64,000 nucleotides of DNA from assembly GCA_017165825.1 (NCBI GenBank), contig CM029366.1:26949862-27013861 (forward strand), read 5' to 3'. Positions 44,276-56,642 of this stretch are shown here, piece by piece. The stretch's first letter is position 1, and every line of letters begins with the position of its first letter. The translations under genes were made by a program, and so were the position numbers. The notes under the pieces were generated by a model. It worked only from the letters and a program-made list of their open reading frames with translations, was not told the DNA's origin and ran no database searches. Source of the DNA: Hepsetus odoe (lineage: Eukaryota; Chordata; Actinopteri; Characiformes; Hepsetidae).

Positions 44276-46403
44276 GAAATTGAGGTAGTATCTGAAACTC
44301 ATATTGAAGTAATATTACATGATAGAATGTTCGGTGGAAAAATAGCTCCAATAGTGAGTTGGAGTATGAAAGTTCCAGCTCACTTCTGAGTACATTCAGA
44401 ATCTATCAGCACTGAAAATAATGTTTTGCGCTTTCTGATACACACTCTGTCTGAGAAAACCATGAACCTTAAAGTAGTGCAATTAAAGAAAATAACATCA
44501 TTGTACTTTCTGACGAAGTAATTTTGTTTGGACTGCTGCTGATGCAACATCATGTCACATCATGATATGGTACCCTCAGCTGTTTATTTTGGCATCACAT
44601 CTTCTGGGCATGTATTCTTGCATGAGGCCATGGAAGTAAGAAAAGTATGCATGGCTAATAGTCCCCGTAAATACTGAGCATTTATATTTATTGTTTATTA
44701 TAAGATTTATTTGCAGAGAACACCTTACATGTGTGCAGAAATGAACAATGCCTCTTGAATGGAAAGCAATTTTTTTTTAACTGCATTATTTATTTTATGG
44801 ACAAATCTCTCTACAATCCATTATCGGCGATTCCCATTGGGCTTCAAGTGGCCATATGTTTCCTCTTCCTGTCCTAGATTATAATCTGACAAAATAAGGG
44901 ATCACTGTTGCTGAAATATTTATTTTAAATAATGAATATCACCTAACAACACGGTTTCACTAAATAGCTCTTTGAAAGGCTCTCATCTCACACTTGATCC
45001 ATCCCTGGACTCCACAGACATTCGTCCTTTATAAGAAGCCACATATCAATGTTAATCCAAATGCAGTTTTACAAAGATTTCTTTACAAAATAAAGAATGA
45101 CACGCTGTTTTGAAGTTCTTGTATAGGGTGTAGCAGCAATGCCAGTAGGCTTCAAGAAATGCTTTGAGCACTCCTTGAACAATGCGCAAATGACCCACTG
45201 ACCTTGAGCAAGACAAGAAACTCCAGAATGCTCCAGGAGCTCTGTAATATGGCTGACCGCTGTGTTCTGCCCTCACCATTTGTCTGAAGTCTGAATGTAC
45301 CTTTTGAAGGACCATTGTGTGGTTCTGGAGCACCAAAAATGACCAAAAGAAAGGCACCACATGCCCTATTCTATGGCATTCTTATAGGATCAATTATGTT
45401 CTAAGAATGAAAAATGCAAAGATGTTCAGTTAAAGAAATGTACAGAGTGAACCTTGTGTAAAATTACCAGGATAAGTGGGACTGTCAGTGGGTGTGCAAT
45501 TAAATGTAAAGGTAACACAAAATTTCTAAGAAAAGAAAACCTGAAAGTAAGTCTTTATTCAAACTAGTCTGAACTACTAGTGACTTGCTGAACTTACAGC
45601 TGATCATCTTATCGAAACACTGATGATGGCATGCAAGAGTGCAAAGTTGTTCCTCCTTTTTTCTCTTCAGTGTTCCAGACTCCACATTTTTACTAACAGT
45701 GTAACTAATAGTACTAAAACTTTAGACCTTTGAATGGTTTTAATTGTTTTTTAACGTTGTTTAAATTCAAGGAGTGTCACCATAGTTTCACTGTGTTGAT
45801 TATGTTGTTGCCTTGCCCAGCACTACATTGACAGTAAAGTTTCCAAACCTTTATGACTTATTTAAATATTGGAGAAATTAAATAGAAACCTGCATTATGT
45901 AAGTAATGAATCTTCATTTTCTTCAGTGTTATTCTGTTAATCATTCTCAGTGAAATCAATGTTACGTGTCGGTAATGAGATAAAAATACAGAACAGTTCT
46001 CAAAACCTTCATTATGTCCAAAATGGGATATTACCCAGTATTATTTATTATTTATTAAAAAGTAGGAAGCTGCAATTAAAGCTTAAATGTATGAATACTA
46101 TTTCATATTTGTATTCTTCAACTAGAAATTGGAAGCTTTGAAAACTTTAAATTTAGCTGCTTCTTAAATTGTTTCTCCAAAAGGCAAGTTTTGGAGTTAA
46201 CTGTTTTTGTGCTTGTCTGAATTTATTCCTCCTTAGGGCAAATTATGTCACATAGTTAAATTCCAATCTTCCAGAGAAAAAAGTTTTCTTGTTTAATGCT
46301 TATTAAGAAAACAGAATACAGTGTGATTATATAAAAAGCTGGAGACATGAAGTGAAATGTAAAAAGGGTGTAAAAAGATTCAGTGTAAGACCTTTGTAGA
46401 ATG
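44276..46403. other. No gene seen
   Basis: About 2.1 kb of apparently unique, AT-rich DNA. A 102-codon minus-strand ORF (45052-45360) is the longest frame and has no motif I recognise. Confidence 0.4.
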
Positions 46404-46414
46404 TTTGTGTGTAT

Positions 46415-46451
<37 letters not shown>

Positions 46452-46468
46452 TGTGAGTGTGTGTGTGA
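46404..46468. repeat. (TG)n microsatellite with GAGTG interruptions
   Basis: TG run followed directly by a T-rich stretch. Confidence 0.95.
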
Positions 46469-47130
46469 TTTTTTTTTATTCTTACTATAATACATTGTTT
46501 TGCTTTTTGCGTTTCATGGTTGTAAGCATGTTAAGCTTTAAAATGTAACCCTGAAATGTAACTTATGAAACCCCTACTTTTAAGTAATTTTTGTAACTAT
46601 TCTTTAAGTGGATTTTTTTATTCTATTTGTTCACTTGTCATTAATTCTTTAAAAGATGTAAAAAAAAAATGAAGTTACAAGGTCTTGGTGTTATTATGTA
46701 TATGAATGTATCATTAGAGCAATTCACCCTTGTGTTCATTTAAGCGTGGGACTCGAAGCACACTAGCTGTAACTTGACAATGCCCTCATGGACAAGAGGC
46801 TAAACAAACAAACAAATCCACAGACCAGCATGCGCAATCAAGTATGGGAAAGGATGTTCGCTCATCTGCATTTGATATAAATCATGAAGACAGAAGATAC
46901 CATGAATTTGCTTCGAGGGACCAGCTGTGAAAGGAAACATGTAGCTCACGCTATACAGAAATTCTGTCTATATGTACTTTTGGCCGAGCCTTTTGAAGAG
47001 GATTTTTAAGAAACATGATCATTACCGATAAGATAAAATTTGTTGATCTGTAAAAAAAATACAAAAATTGAAATTTGAAATCAGAGATGCTTAATTTGAG
47101 GTTGTGTGGTGGCGAACTCTACTTTTTAGT
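46469..47130. other. No gene seen
   Basis: AT-rich sequence without recognised repeats. Confidence 0.4.
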
Positions 47131-47330
47131 AGTGGGTAGTGGTGGCCTAGTCGATTGTGGGTTGGATTCCCCACCAGAGCAAGGTACCGTCCTCGTCACT
47201 GCTCCCCGGGCGCTTTCAATAGTTGCACGGTGTTTGCATGGGTTAAATGCAGAGGTCCAATTTTGTTGTGGTGTGCTGTGCTGTGACCTCGCAATGACAA
47301 GGATTGTCACTTTCACTTTTCACTTCACTT
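47131..47330 (+). mobile_element. SINE-A with internal deletion
   Basis: Head GTGGTGGCCTAGTCGATTGT fused to a shortened B-box region, core AGCAAGGTACCGTCCTCGTC and an intact tail. Confidence 0.88.
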
Positions 47331-47535
47331 TTTTCGAACTACTGTATTATTTTGTATAGATCTATGCCAGGACTACTTCAGCACAATCAGAATGCTTTTA
47401 ACCAATACCTGAATGAAATATCTCTGCAATCTACACATTATGACCCAAACTTACTCAACTTTATTCGAATGCAGATTTACTTGAATTTAAGCCACACCCA
47501 CTGACACAGGTGTGTACAGTCCATGTACCCACGGT

Positions 47536-47760
47536 AGGGGCAGTGGTCACCTAGTGATTAGGGTCTAGCCGACATCATTGGAAGGTTGTGGGTTTGAGTA
47601 TCGAACCAGTAGGAGACCCTGAGGGACTCTTGAGAAAGGTACTGTCCCTATCACTGCTCCCCAGGTGCACTCTTTGTGTGTGGGTTAAATGCAGAGGAAG
47701 CAGTCTGTTGTGGTTCAGTGTGTGCTGTGCTAATGTGCTTAAAATGACAAATAAGCACAT
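47536..47760 (+). mobile_element. SINE-A, full length, altered tail
   Basis: GGGGCAGTGGTCACCTAGTG head, core ACTCTTGAGAAAGGTACTGT; the tail ends AATGACAAATAAGCACATTA instead of the usual TTTCAC repeats. Confidence 0.85.
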
Positions 47761-47990
47761 TAGCTTAGCTTATGTAGTCAGGTTCATAATTATCAGGTTC
47801 ATAACATTCATGAAAGAACAGGTCATCCTGGAGAGCTTGTGGAATTAAGTGTGCTGTAAGTACTGTCATAGGATGCTGCATTTGCTACATGAGTCAGTTT
47901 GTGAAGATTCTTCCTCACCAGTTATTAAAGAATCAACAGTGAGCTGTCTTATTGCATTAAGCAATGACAAACTCAACTTACCACAAAGTA

Positions 47991-48208
47991 AAAGTGTCTA
48001 TTCTTGTCATTGTGAAACACAGCACAACACACAGTGAGACTCAACCTCTGCATTTTACCATTACATACCGTGCAGCAGGGGGCAGCTATTGAAAGTGCCC
48101 AGGAAGCAGTGATGGGGATGTTACCTTGTTCAAGGTGCCCTACTGCGCTGGGATCTAAACCCACAATCTTCTGGCCTAGTTCTTAACCACGAGACTACCA
48201 TTCCCCCG
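47991..48208 (-). mobile_element. SINE-A, near full length
   Basis: TCTTGTCATTGTGAAACACA tail side, CAGCAGGGGGCAGCTATTGA, diverged head ACCACGAGACTACCATTCCC. Confidence 0.87.
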
Positions 48209-48329
48209 AACCTGAAAGAGGAAATTAAATAAAGCACAGTTGGTCGAGTGCAGAGGCGCGTAAAATTTGCCAAAGCCCTTTCAACAAAAGTAGAAAACTT
48301 CCTCTTTCTTTAACCTCATCACAAAAACC

Positions 48330-48772
48330 GTTTGCCTGGTGTTTCATGCAATGGGTTTCTATGCAGCTGCATGCAAGCTTCACCAAGCACAATGCCAAGC
48401 ATCAGACTGAGTGATGTAAAGCACAGGACTCTGGAGCAGTGGACATGTGTTCACACTTCACTGTCCAACAGTCTGTTGGTTGAGAACCAACCCGTGTGCC
48501 TGTATTATGCCAGCTTTACGGTAAGGAAAAGGAGGAACTCTGATGTGAGGTTGTTTTTCCACGTTGGGCTAGTCCCTCTAGTTCCAGTGAAATCTTAATG
48601 ATTCAGCATTGTAGACAATTCCAAACTTCCAGCTCTGTGAGAGCAGTTTGGGGACGGTCCTTTTCTGTCCAAGCATGAATCAATGCACAAAGCAAGGTTC
48701 ATAAAGACATGCCATGACTTCAACCCCCCTGGAAACCTTTGGGATGATCTAGAACAGAAATTCTTACATTTA
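48330..48772 (+). pseudogene. Tc1-like transposase relic (fourth family)
   Basis: Ordered matches include CCTGGTGTTTCATGCAATGG, CACCAAGCACAATGCCAAGC, GACTCTGGAGCAGTGGACAT, GTCCCTCTAGTTCCAGTGAA, ATTCAGCATTGTAGACAATT, GCACAAAGCAAGGTTCATAA and CTTTGGGATGATCTAGAACA (LWDDLE, the acidic C-terminal block). Frameshifts and deletions are frequent. A (TA)n run truncates it at the right. Confidence 0.88.
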
Positions 48773-48779
48773 CTAAAAA

Positions 48780-48784
<5 letters not shown>

Positions 48785-48831
<47 letters not shown>
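48785..48831. repeat. (TA)n microsatellite
   Basis: Pure TA run of about 47 bp directly after the Tc1 relic. The 166-codon ORF at 48683-49183 arises by reading through both. Confidence 0.97.
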
Positions 48832-48833
<2 letters not shown>

Positions 48834-49417
48834 ACAACAGCTCAGCCAGAAGTGTCTGTCATGCCTCCTGGCCAAGTTCGCCAGTTCATGTCAAGCCAGC
48901 TACGACGCTTCTAAAATCCACCTTAACTAAAATCATTTTGATAAAACTTCCAACTTTACCTTTTTCCAAAGTATTAGCAACCACATTACAAGGTACTTAT
49001 CTCCAACTCCTGCTCTTTTTTTCATATCCCTGCCGAGTATCTTCCTCTGGTGGTGCAGAGAAATGGCTGATGGCTCTGGAGCAGAGGAAAGCTCTGATGT
49101 TTCTGACATTTGAGCTGCCTCTCATCATCCCTAATCTGAAGTTCCAGCTGAACTCCCATCCTGAGAGAAGCTTTCTGAAATGACACTCTCTCACCTCTAT
49201 CTGCTGCTGACCTGTAGTTTCACAGTTTCAGTGTGAGTAAGGAATAGTACTTGTGTCCAGTTTGCTAAGAAAGCCATATACCATCCCCATATTAAAACCT
49301 TGCAACATGCTTTTTTGCATTTTTTATTTTTTTTTTGTACACTATTTGAACATGCTGGTTGTTCTTACCATGAGAAGATCACGAATACCAAACAAACAAA
49401 ACTGGCCTAAATTATAT
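48832..49417. other. No gene seen
   Basis: Moderate-GC sequence to about 49200, then AT-rich; no exon boundaries recognised. Confidence 0.4.
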
Positions 49418-50047
49418 CAAGTCAAGTCAAGTCAAGTAGGATTTTATTGTCATTTCAGCCATATACACAGTACACAGTGAAACGAAATAACGTTCCTCCA
49501 GGACCCTGGTGCTACACACAAGACACGACACAAGACACGACAGAAGACAACATAAGACAACACGGGGCAACAAATGCAGACAAGACAAACAACAACAGAG
49601 AGCACGACAGACAGTACATTCATCCGTGGAGGGCTGCAGTGTTGTGGAACAAAGCAGCCCAGGTATATCACAGTGTAGTAGTGTGGTGGAGCAGCGTTAC
49701 TGAATTTAAAGTGCAAGAGTGCAACACGAGATAAATAAATAAATACAGGTGAAAAGTGGACTGGGTTTAAGAGTTCAAGATATTGGTGGTTTCAGAGTTC
49801 AACAGTCTGATGGCCAGGGGGAAGAAACTATTTCCCATCCTGGAAGTGGAGGCCCGTATGCTGCGGAACCTTTTCCCGGATGGCAGGAGGGAGAAGAGAG
49901 TGTGGGACGGGTGGGAGGGATCATCCACAATGCTGGTTGCTTTGCGGATGCAGCGAGTGGTGAAGATGTCCTGTACAGAGGGCCGTGAGATCCCGATGAT
50001 CTTCTCAGCTGTTCTCACTACCCGTTGTAGGGACTTGCGGTATATAA
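49418..50047 (-). mobile_element. 5'-truncated LINE, C-terminal coding part and 3' UTR
   Basis: On the minus strand an open frame (50018-49767) carries the C-terminal peptide of a fish non-LTR element: RTAEKIIGISRPSVQDIF, then DDPSHPSHTLFSLLPSGKRF, then MGNSFFPLAIRLLNS. After it comes a long 3' UTR ending in ACAATAAAATCC and four ACTTG pentamers at 49418-49437. Upstream sequence is cut at about 50047, the usual result of incomplete reverse transcription. It is better preserved than the related copy at 13171-13708. Confidence 0.88.
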
Positions 50048-52372
50048 GAGAGCTTGTTTGTTAAATAATGTATTTAAGTACAGTTTATAGTGAATATTCC
50101 TTCTCTAAGAAAGTTATAATTCCAAAGACATAATGTATGCATATGTAAGCATGTATAGGTGCGTGCAAGTGAGAAACAGACAAATAGACAGAAAGAGGAG
50201 GAGAGTTTTTTCCCCCTCACTGTAAAAAATGAAGTCAACTCAGAAATCACACATTTTAATAGCAAGAATTGTGACTCTAGGTGCTTAGCCATGGATGGAT
50301 GGATGGATTTTACTTTGTGGAATTTGTAAATACAAACAAACATGTATTAATATGAACCTGCTGGTGTGGGTTTCTTCACTCTTGATCAAAAGACAGCTTG
50401 AGTGCTAATCACATTTATAGGCTGGATAGAACGACTTAATAATAGCATCCAGAAACTTTTTCATTATTCAAATTTCAAGCTTAACTAATTCCTCATGTAA
50501 ATGTTTTCATGGAGGTAATCACGACAGCCCTACTCAAATTAGTACATAGCTTTTTTTAAGATGCATTTTTTTTCTTTGTTTTTTCTCTGTGTACTGGCTA
50601 AGACTTTTCACACAGCCCCGTCAGGAGTTTTCTCCTTTTGGGCTCACAGATGGCCGTGGCACTGCTGGGGTTCAAGCTATAAATTAGCTTATTCCTGGAA
50701 TAGATTATTGTTCCGTTGATTTGCTATTTTATGCTTATTTTATCTTAAAAGTCAGTTTAAACTTACATCAGAATTTAAATGTGGTGCTCTAGGCTAACAA
50801 ATTTACATTTCTTTTTAATAGTGCCTAGCAATGCTCTTCACTTCAGTAATACTTAAAGTAAATTGAGAAAAAGTGTAACACTGTAGTCAAAACAAAACTG
50901 ATTGAGGATGTTTTCCACATGGTATAAATAAATACCGCATTTCTTTACAAATTTGGTGCACCACTGAGTGAATCACATTGGAAACAATACAAAAAATAAA
51001 GGTTGTGCCATGATTTTTTCCCCATGTTAAATTGATTAATTATCTGCTGCAATGTGCAGAATTGTTTTCTGAAGAGCTGTACATATTGTCTCTTTTTTGC
51101 CTTAAAAATCAACAAAAATATTATAATGTATTTTGACCTAAATGTTTGCATAAAGCAGTGAGCATTTTCTATTTCTTTTTTTATTCCAGTTATTTCTCAT
51201 ATTTCTTTCTCAATTAAATGCTTTTATACACTTATTTTAAATAATTTTAAAATAAATTGCAATTGACTTGCTTTGTGGGAAGACGGCATGTATGGATACT
51301 ACTTTGCTGAAGCATGTGAGGCATGAGTTCATATAACAATTCATTTGTTTTAAAGGAAGGTCTAATCCTGTTCATACCTGGACAGCTGAAAGTTCTGAGT
51401 ATTTCTTTTAATACTTCTTGATTTTCTGCTCAGATACAACTCTTTGTTTTCCCTCAGTAAACCCTTTTTGTACATTCTTTCCTCTGACTAATGGAAATGA
51501 GATTGAGTCTGAGGGTCAGTGACCTTGAAACTCCCCAAGAGTTGCACACACACTATATCACACAGAATGTTCCTGCACTCGTCTATCACTGTCTCTGTCT
51601 ATTGATTCGCTTTGCACAATTAAAAGACATGGCCTTTCCCTTTGCCTTCACCTTTGAGTATTCCTTCTTCTTTCCTCACCTGACACAGAAATGTTCTTTC
51701 AGTTGACCCTTGCCCTTTCTGCAAGCAGCTGAAAGAGACATGAATTCTGAACAGAATTTTTTTAGAGATCTTTATAAAGTGCCTATGAAGGTATTTTGTG
51801 TTTCTGCACATCAGATGTGGTGTATTGCTGGTCTTTTAGAGAACACACCAAAATCATGCAGAACAGCAAAGAAGCACCTTGCACATTACTATTAGGAAAC
51901 AAAACGTATTTCTATATTTTTTGTTTATTAAGTTTATTTTGCAGTTTTAATACAATTTAAAATATCAAATTTCATGTCACTCGAAGACATGGTGCAAAGC
52001 TTTGCCTTCTCCTGTAGAGCTGCTTTGGTCTGATAAACGAAGTCCTAATTAGGAACTAATTCTACATAAAGGAGCCACTGACCTAAAAACAGATATCCAT
52101 TAGTTGTTAACACCAAAATGAAAGTTTGTTGAATATTCTACCAATCTGACCCCATGGAAAGGATGTGAAAACTGAGGAGGCAATGACACAAGTACAGATG
52201 AGAGTGTGTCTGCAGCTAGTGACAGACAGTGCGAGAGAACTGGCCCATAACATGTAAGAAGAATATTCCCACAGCTAAAGCACGCAATGGGAAATGTAAT
52301 AGAACCCAACGAAAACAGAAAACAAAAACATCATTATATATAATGCTAACATTACTTTAGTATGATTATCAC
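50048..52372. other. No gene seen
   Basis: About 2.3 kb of AT-rich sequence with a short GGAT run near 50290-50306. Confidence 0.4.
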
Positions 52373-52528
52373 AGGTTCTAATCCCACCTCTGGCACTACC
52401 ACGACTGGGTCCCTGAGCAAGACCCTTAACCCAGAATTGCTCCAGGGACTGTCCCTGTAATTAGGACATGGAAGTCGCTCTGGATAAGAGTGTCTGCTAA
52501 ATGCCGTAAATCTAAATGTAATGTAATA
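52373..52528 (+). mobile_element. SINE-B, 5' truncated
   Basis: Begins at the B-box region GGTTCTAATCCCACC and runs to the GCCGTAAATCTAAATG tail. Confidence 0.9.
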
Positions 52529-54309
52529 TTAGAAGCAGCAGAAATGAATTCAGAGTGCCTCTGTGTTAGTGCTTTGCAACTGTCTGGGCACTAATCCAGA
52601 TGATGACTTCTGCATTAGAGCACTGAGACAGCACAGAAGAGGCCTGGATGTAAATGAGTGTTGAAAACGCAGGGTTAAGTTATGCAGCATCAATAGGGTT
52701 TCTGGCAGGGTTAATTAGAAGCCCCTGATCTGTCTTATTAAAGCAGCAACATAATGAGGCACCCTTATTGATCTAAAAGGAACCACATAAATGAGCCAAG
52801 AAGAAAGACAACACAAAGTGCACACAGATTGAAAGAGCTCATGGTGTTAGACTGAGGTCAAATAGACAAAATATTCTGTTTTTGTTTGTTTGTTTTATTT
52901 TTTTGTGGCCTGAAATATTACTTATAAATAACAGTTTTACTAAACAGCCTAACACACATTAATGGCCTGTGTATCCTCGTTGTGACATGAATTACAGAAG
53001 ACTGCTTGCAAAAGTTTGATCAAAGTTTTGTTGTGCCTAATTGTGTTAGCTTAATTAAGTTTATTAGTTATTTGTTCAGTGCCATTACATACCACACGTC
53101 TTGAAAATCCTGGAAATGAAGGCTGTGCTGTATATAATCAGACAATGGTTAAGACAAAGCCTTGTAACTGATGTGTCATGTGATGAAGCTTCTTCCAAAT
53201 AAGTCTTAATAATAAGTATTATCTGTTTGCATATTGAGTGTGAGTGTGGGCGTTTAATCCATAGTGAGAGATATTAATGGTTGCTTGTCTGCTTAGACTG
53301 AAGCTAAACCATCTATTAGCTTATTGAAAGGTATTATCTGCTTTTCCTATATTGGACTTCTCCTGAAACTGCCAGAGGGATAAAGGCCAACAATATGTCA
53401 CTATCAGTAATCTGCATCAATGAAGTCAGTTAACTGTACTCAGTCTTCATGTAACAGCTTCAGAACAAGAACAACAGAACAGCAATTGTCTCTACACGTA
53501 GTATGAGGACTGAATGAGTCTCATTTACATCAGAAGGTAAGAGGTAAGACTACACCTCTGAGTATATACTTACACTTCTGAGAAGCAGATGTTTATGCCG
53601 GGAGGGTCTTTACTAAAATGTATTTCTTAAGTGCACAATTAATCATTATGAAACTTCTCTTGGAATAAGCAAAAGTGATCAAAAACTCTTACTAATAGTG
53701 AAATCAACCATCACCGAAAGGAAATCCATGCATATTGGTCAGCAAAATTAAATTATGAAGAGGTACACAAAAGCATTTGAGTTGGTTTGACATGAAAGGC
53801 TCTGCTCTAGAGGAACTTATAGAGAAACTAAACAGAGTTGTTCAGATGAATGGTGACAGGAACCAGATGTCTGAAGTGTTTGTATGAGGTGCCGATTAAA
53901 ACCTAATAAAATGTTATTCATTTTGTTTTGTTGTCGGATACCTGAGACACTGTATTACAACGACTTTATAATAAGGTTTTGGCTTAAAACATTAAACATT
54001 AAAAAACACCTTTCAGCATTAAATATAGAAAATATGCAGATCCCCTGGTCAATTTGGATTGCAAATTAAATTATTATCATTCACCTTGGTCATGTTATGA
54101 AGAAATGTTATGAAGAGAGTCTGGAGGTTTCTCTTGCTTGCATCGAACCACAGCAAAACAGTGTAAATGCCTTTATTACATGGTAAATATTAAACTATGC
54201 ACTTAACTTTGGAAACTAGCTGATTTTTTCAGAAAATTGGTACAGTTCCCCTTTGATGTGATACAGGCATTCAGCTTCATGCATACAGTTTATAAAATCT
54301 CAAACAAAA
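52529..54309. other. No gene seen
   Basis: About 1.8 kb without recognised repeats; one of the cleaner candidate stretches for conserved non-coding DNA. Confidence 0.4.
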
Positions 54310-54590
54310 TCACTGCTAGTAGAATGCGGATGCACACTAGCCTGAGGTAACCATGTCGAATGTTAAGCATCTGTTAAGAGTGGTACATCCCCCCACCATC
54401 ATGCTGTGTTCTCTGGAGCAGTGGAACTTGATCCATCCAGAAGAGCCACAGCAGCGTAACATGTAGAGTTAATGTTTCAGAAGAGTAGAGGCTGTTACTG
54501 GAGCAAAAGAGGAAAAATCACCTTGTTAATACACTTGACTTCTGAAGAAACCATGGACAACAGGTACCTGGACACCAGGCTATAGTCTAT
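54310..54590 (+). pseudogene. Tc1-like transposon relic, internally deleted
   Basis: AATGTTAAGCATCTGTTAAG and GTTCTCTGGAGCAGTGGAA resemble the middle of the family at 48330. AGAAGAGTAGAGGCTGTTAC resembles the C-terminal end of the same family. The intervening part is lost. Confidence 0.5.
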
Positions 54591-54646
54591 AGAAGACAAG
54601 CCTTAAGTGGACCATACATGACTAATTCAATAAACACAGAGAAAAT

Positions 54647-54710
<64 letters not shown>

Positions 54711-54711
54711 G
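54647..54711. repeat. (GATA)n microsatellite
   Basis: About 16 uninterrupted TAGA/GATA units. Confidence 0.97.
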
Positions 54712-54839
54712 GAAACTCACTAATCACAAATGAGACAAAAAAAAAACTTGATCATTTATTTATTGAGGAAAGTAATCTGATATCATGTTTGTGAGCAGTT
54801 AAACTCTCCAAACTATGGAAGTGTATCATAGCAGAAACA

Positions 54840-55090
54840 ATGGAGCTTTATGATGAGTTCAGAAAAGAGTTGCTGAAAAAAAAGCTTACAAATCTCTAAA
54901 AAGATACAAATGTATAACATTCAAGACCATTGTATATGTATAATGTATAACATTCAAGACCCTCCCCAGGAGTGGCCCACCACCAAAGATCGGATAAGAG
55001 AATAAGTCATGTTATGGTCCAAGAAGTCACAAACAAACTCTCATGCAAACTCTCATGTTAATGTCCCCCAGGAGGAGGGGGACATTACAC
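54840..55090 (+). pseudogene. Tc1-like relic, N-terminal region
   Basis: TCAGAAAAGAGTTGCTGAA and CATTCAAGACCCTCCCCAGG then AGTGGCCCACCACCAAAGAT (a PRSGPPPK-type linker after the helix-turn-helix) follow the N-terminal part of a Tc1 transposase. The block GTATAACATTCAAGACC is duplicated 33 bp apart. The small hairpin at 55059-55087 lies within it. Confidence 0.55.
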
Positions 55091-55733
55091 AGGAGGTCTA
55101 TAATACATTTTCCATGTTAAATAATGGCCAAGTATAACATTCTTGTCTCAGTAGTTTTACTGGGTTCTCCTTATCTACTTTTAAAGGCTGTATGAAAATA
55201 TTTTAATGTTTAATGTCATATCAGTGCAGAAGTATCACTGTATGTGTGTTAGGTTAGGGCTGGGCAAGGAGTAAGGCTGAGCAGTCCTTGTCTATGGCAC
55301 ATTTGCTTGGTCATAGAATATAATTGGCTTTGCATTTGTCACACTGATTACAGTCCTGTCACTCATATATCGTTGATTAGCTTTAGTGGCCTTTGAACTT
55401 CTGCACCCAAGCAGCAGCAGTCACTGCTCTGAGTATGGATGGCCCAGTTAAATGAAACCAGAGCATAATCTACTTTATGTCCAGGAAGAAATCACATTCT
55501 TAACAAGAAAAGAAAAGACTGGCACATTATGGTGAGAATAATGTAACAGATGTGGCACTAGAGTTCCAGCACTAGAGGACGAGAAATTCTTACTGTTATC
55601 GGCTTAGTGTGTGAAATCAGAAGTGCTCTGAGGAAAAAGTCACATTTGGCTATCAAACTGCTCTAACTGTCAGCGTCACTAATGGCTTGTGCTGATACTT
55701 GTTTCACATGTGATCTGACTGAATTTTAATTAT
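55091..55733. other. No gene seen
   Basis: AT-rich, apparently unique. Confidence 0.4.
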
Positions 55734-56185
55734 GTTGGCCCCATGATTAGAAAGTCATGGGTTTAAATCCCAGGGGCAGCGGTGGCCTAGTGGTTAGGGT
55801 GTTGGCCACATGATTGGAGGTACCCTTGAGCAAGGTGCTGTCCCCGTCCCGCTCCTCCCTGCGATGGGCTGGCGACCTGTCCAGGGTGCGTCCCCCGTCC
55901 TCGCCCTGTGTGCGCTGGGTTGGACACCGGCACTCCCCCGCGACCCCGTTTGAGACAAGCGGTAGATAATGGATAATGGAATGGGTTTAAATCCCAAACC
56001 AGTAAACTGCCCTTAGGTGCCCTTGAGCAAGGTACCATCCCAATCACTGCTCCCTGGGCACTTTCAATAGCTGCTCCCTGCTGCACGTGTGTGTGAATGG
56101 GTGAAATGCAGAGGTTGAATTTTGTTGTGTCTCACTGTGTGGTGTGTTTTACAGTGACAAGAATATTCACTTTCACTTTCACTTT
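55734..56185 (+). mobile_element. SINE-A split by SINE-C
   Basis: The host SINE-A begins in its head at GTTGGCCCCATGATTAG and is interrupted after its B box at 55772. It resumes at 55981 (core CCCTTGAGCAAGGTACCATC) and ends in TTCACTTTCACTTTCACTTT. Confidence 0.92.
55773..55980 (+). mobile_element. SINE-C inside SINE-A, 16-bp target duplication
   Basis: ATGGGTTTAAATCCCA occurs at 55757-55772 and 55981-55996, so the order of insertion is certain. The B-box segment of SINE-C is deleted, while its tail module is intact. Confidence 0.95.
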
Positions 56186-56642
56186 CATCGAGCAATACAA
56201 TATCATAGTTTATGGCATTTGAGCTTTGTAACTATGTTTTTATACCTTTTTCCACAAGTGCTGGGGTTTTCCCAAATGATGTTGATTACAAAGAACCTTT
56301 TAATGGTATGTGATTTATTTGATTATTTATTTGTTTATTTGAGATCCAAATTCATTTCTGAGTCTTTTTGAATTAATCATTGAGTAAATTTAACCAGAAG
56401 ATTTATTCGACATTTTATTTCAGACTCATTACAACACATCCAGCATTTCTCAGCACAAATCACTGGCATTGGCAACTCAACACTTGCAGCTTCTTTAAAG
56501 AAGAATATTAAGGACTTGCAATATTTCTGCATAATTAATTTAATTAGATGTAAACAAAGTAACGCAGGGTGGTTTGTGTTCTACTGGATCTTGCGGAGTC
56601 AGAACTTTTCACAGCAGTGGTGAAAAGAACCAGCTATCAGAA
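56186..56642. other. No gene seen
   Basis: AT-rich sequence between SINEs. Confidence 0.4.

Noticed and set aside
45052..45360. 102-codon minus-strand ORF as a possible gene or LINE fragment
   Set aside because: No motif could be matched and a second frame (64 codons) is open in the same stretch; a translated database search would be needed.
48683..49183. 166-codon plus-strand ORF
   Set aside because: It reads through Tc1 relic sequence, then a (TA)n microsatellite (Ile-Tyr repeat), then unrelated DNA.
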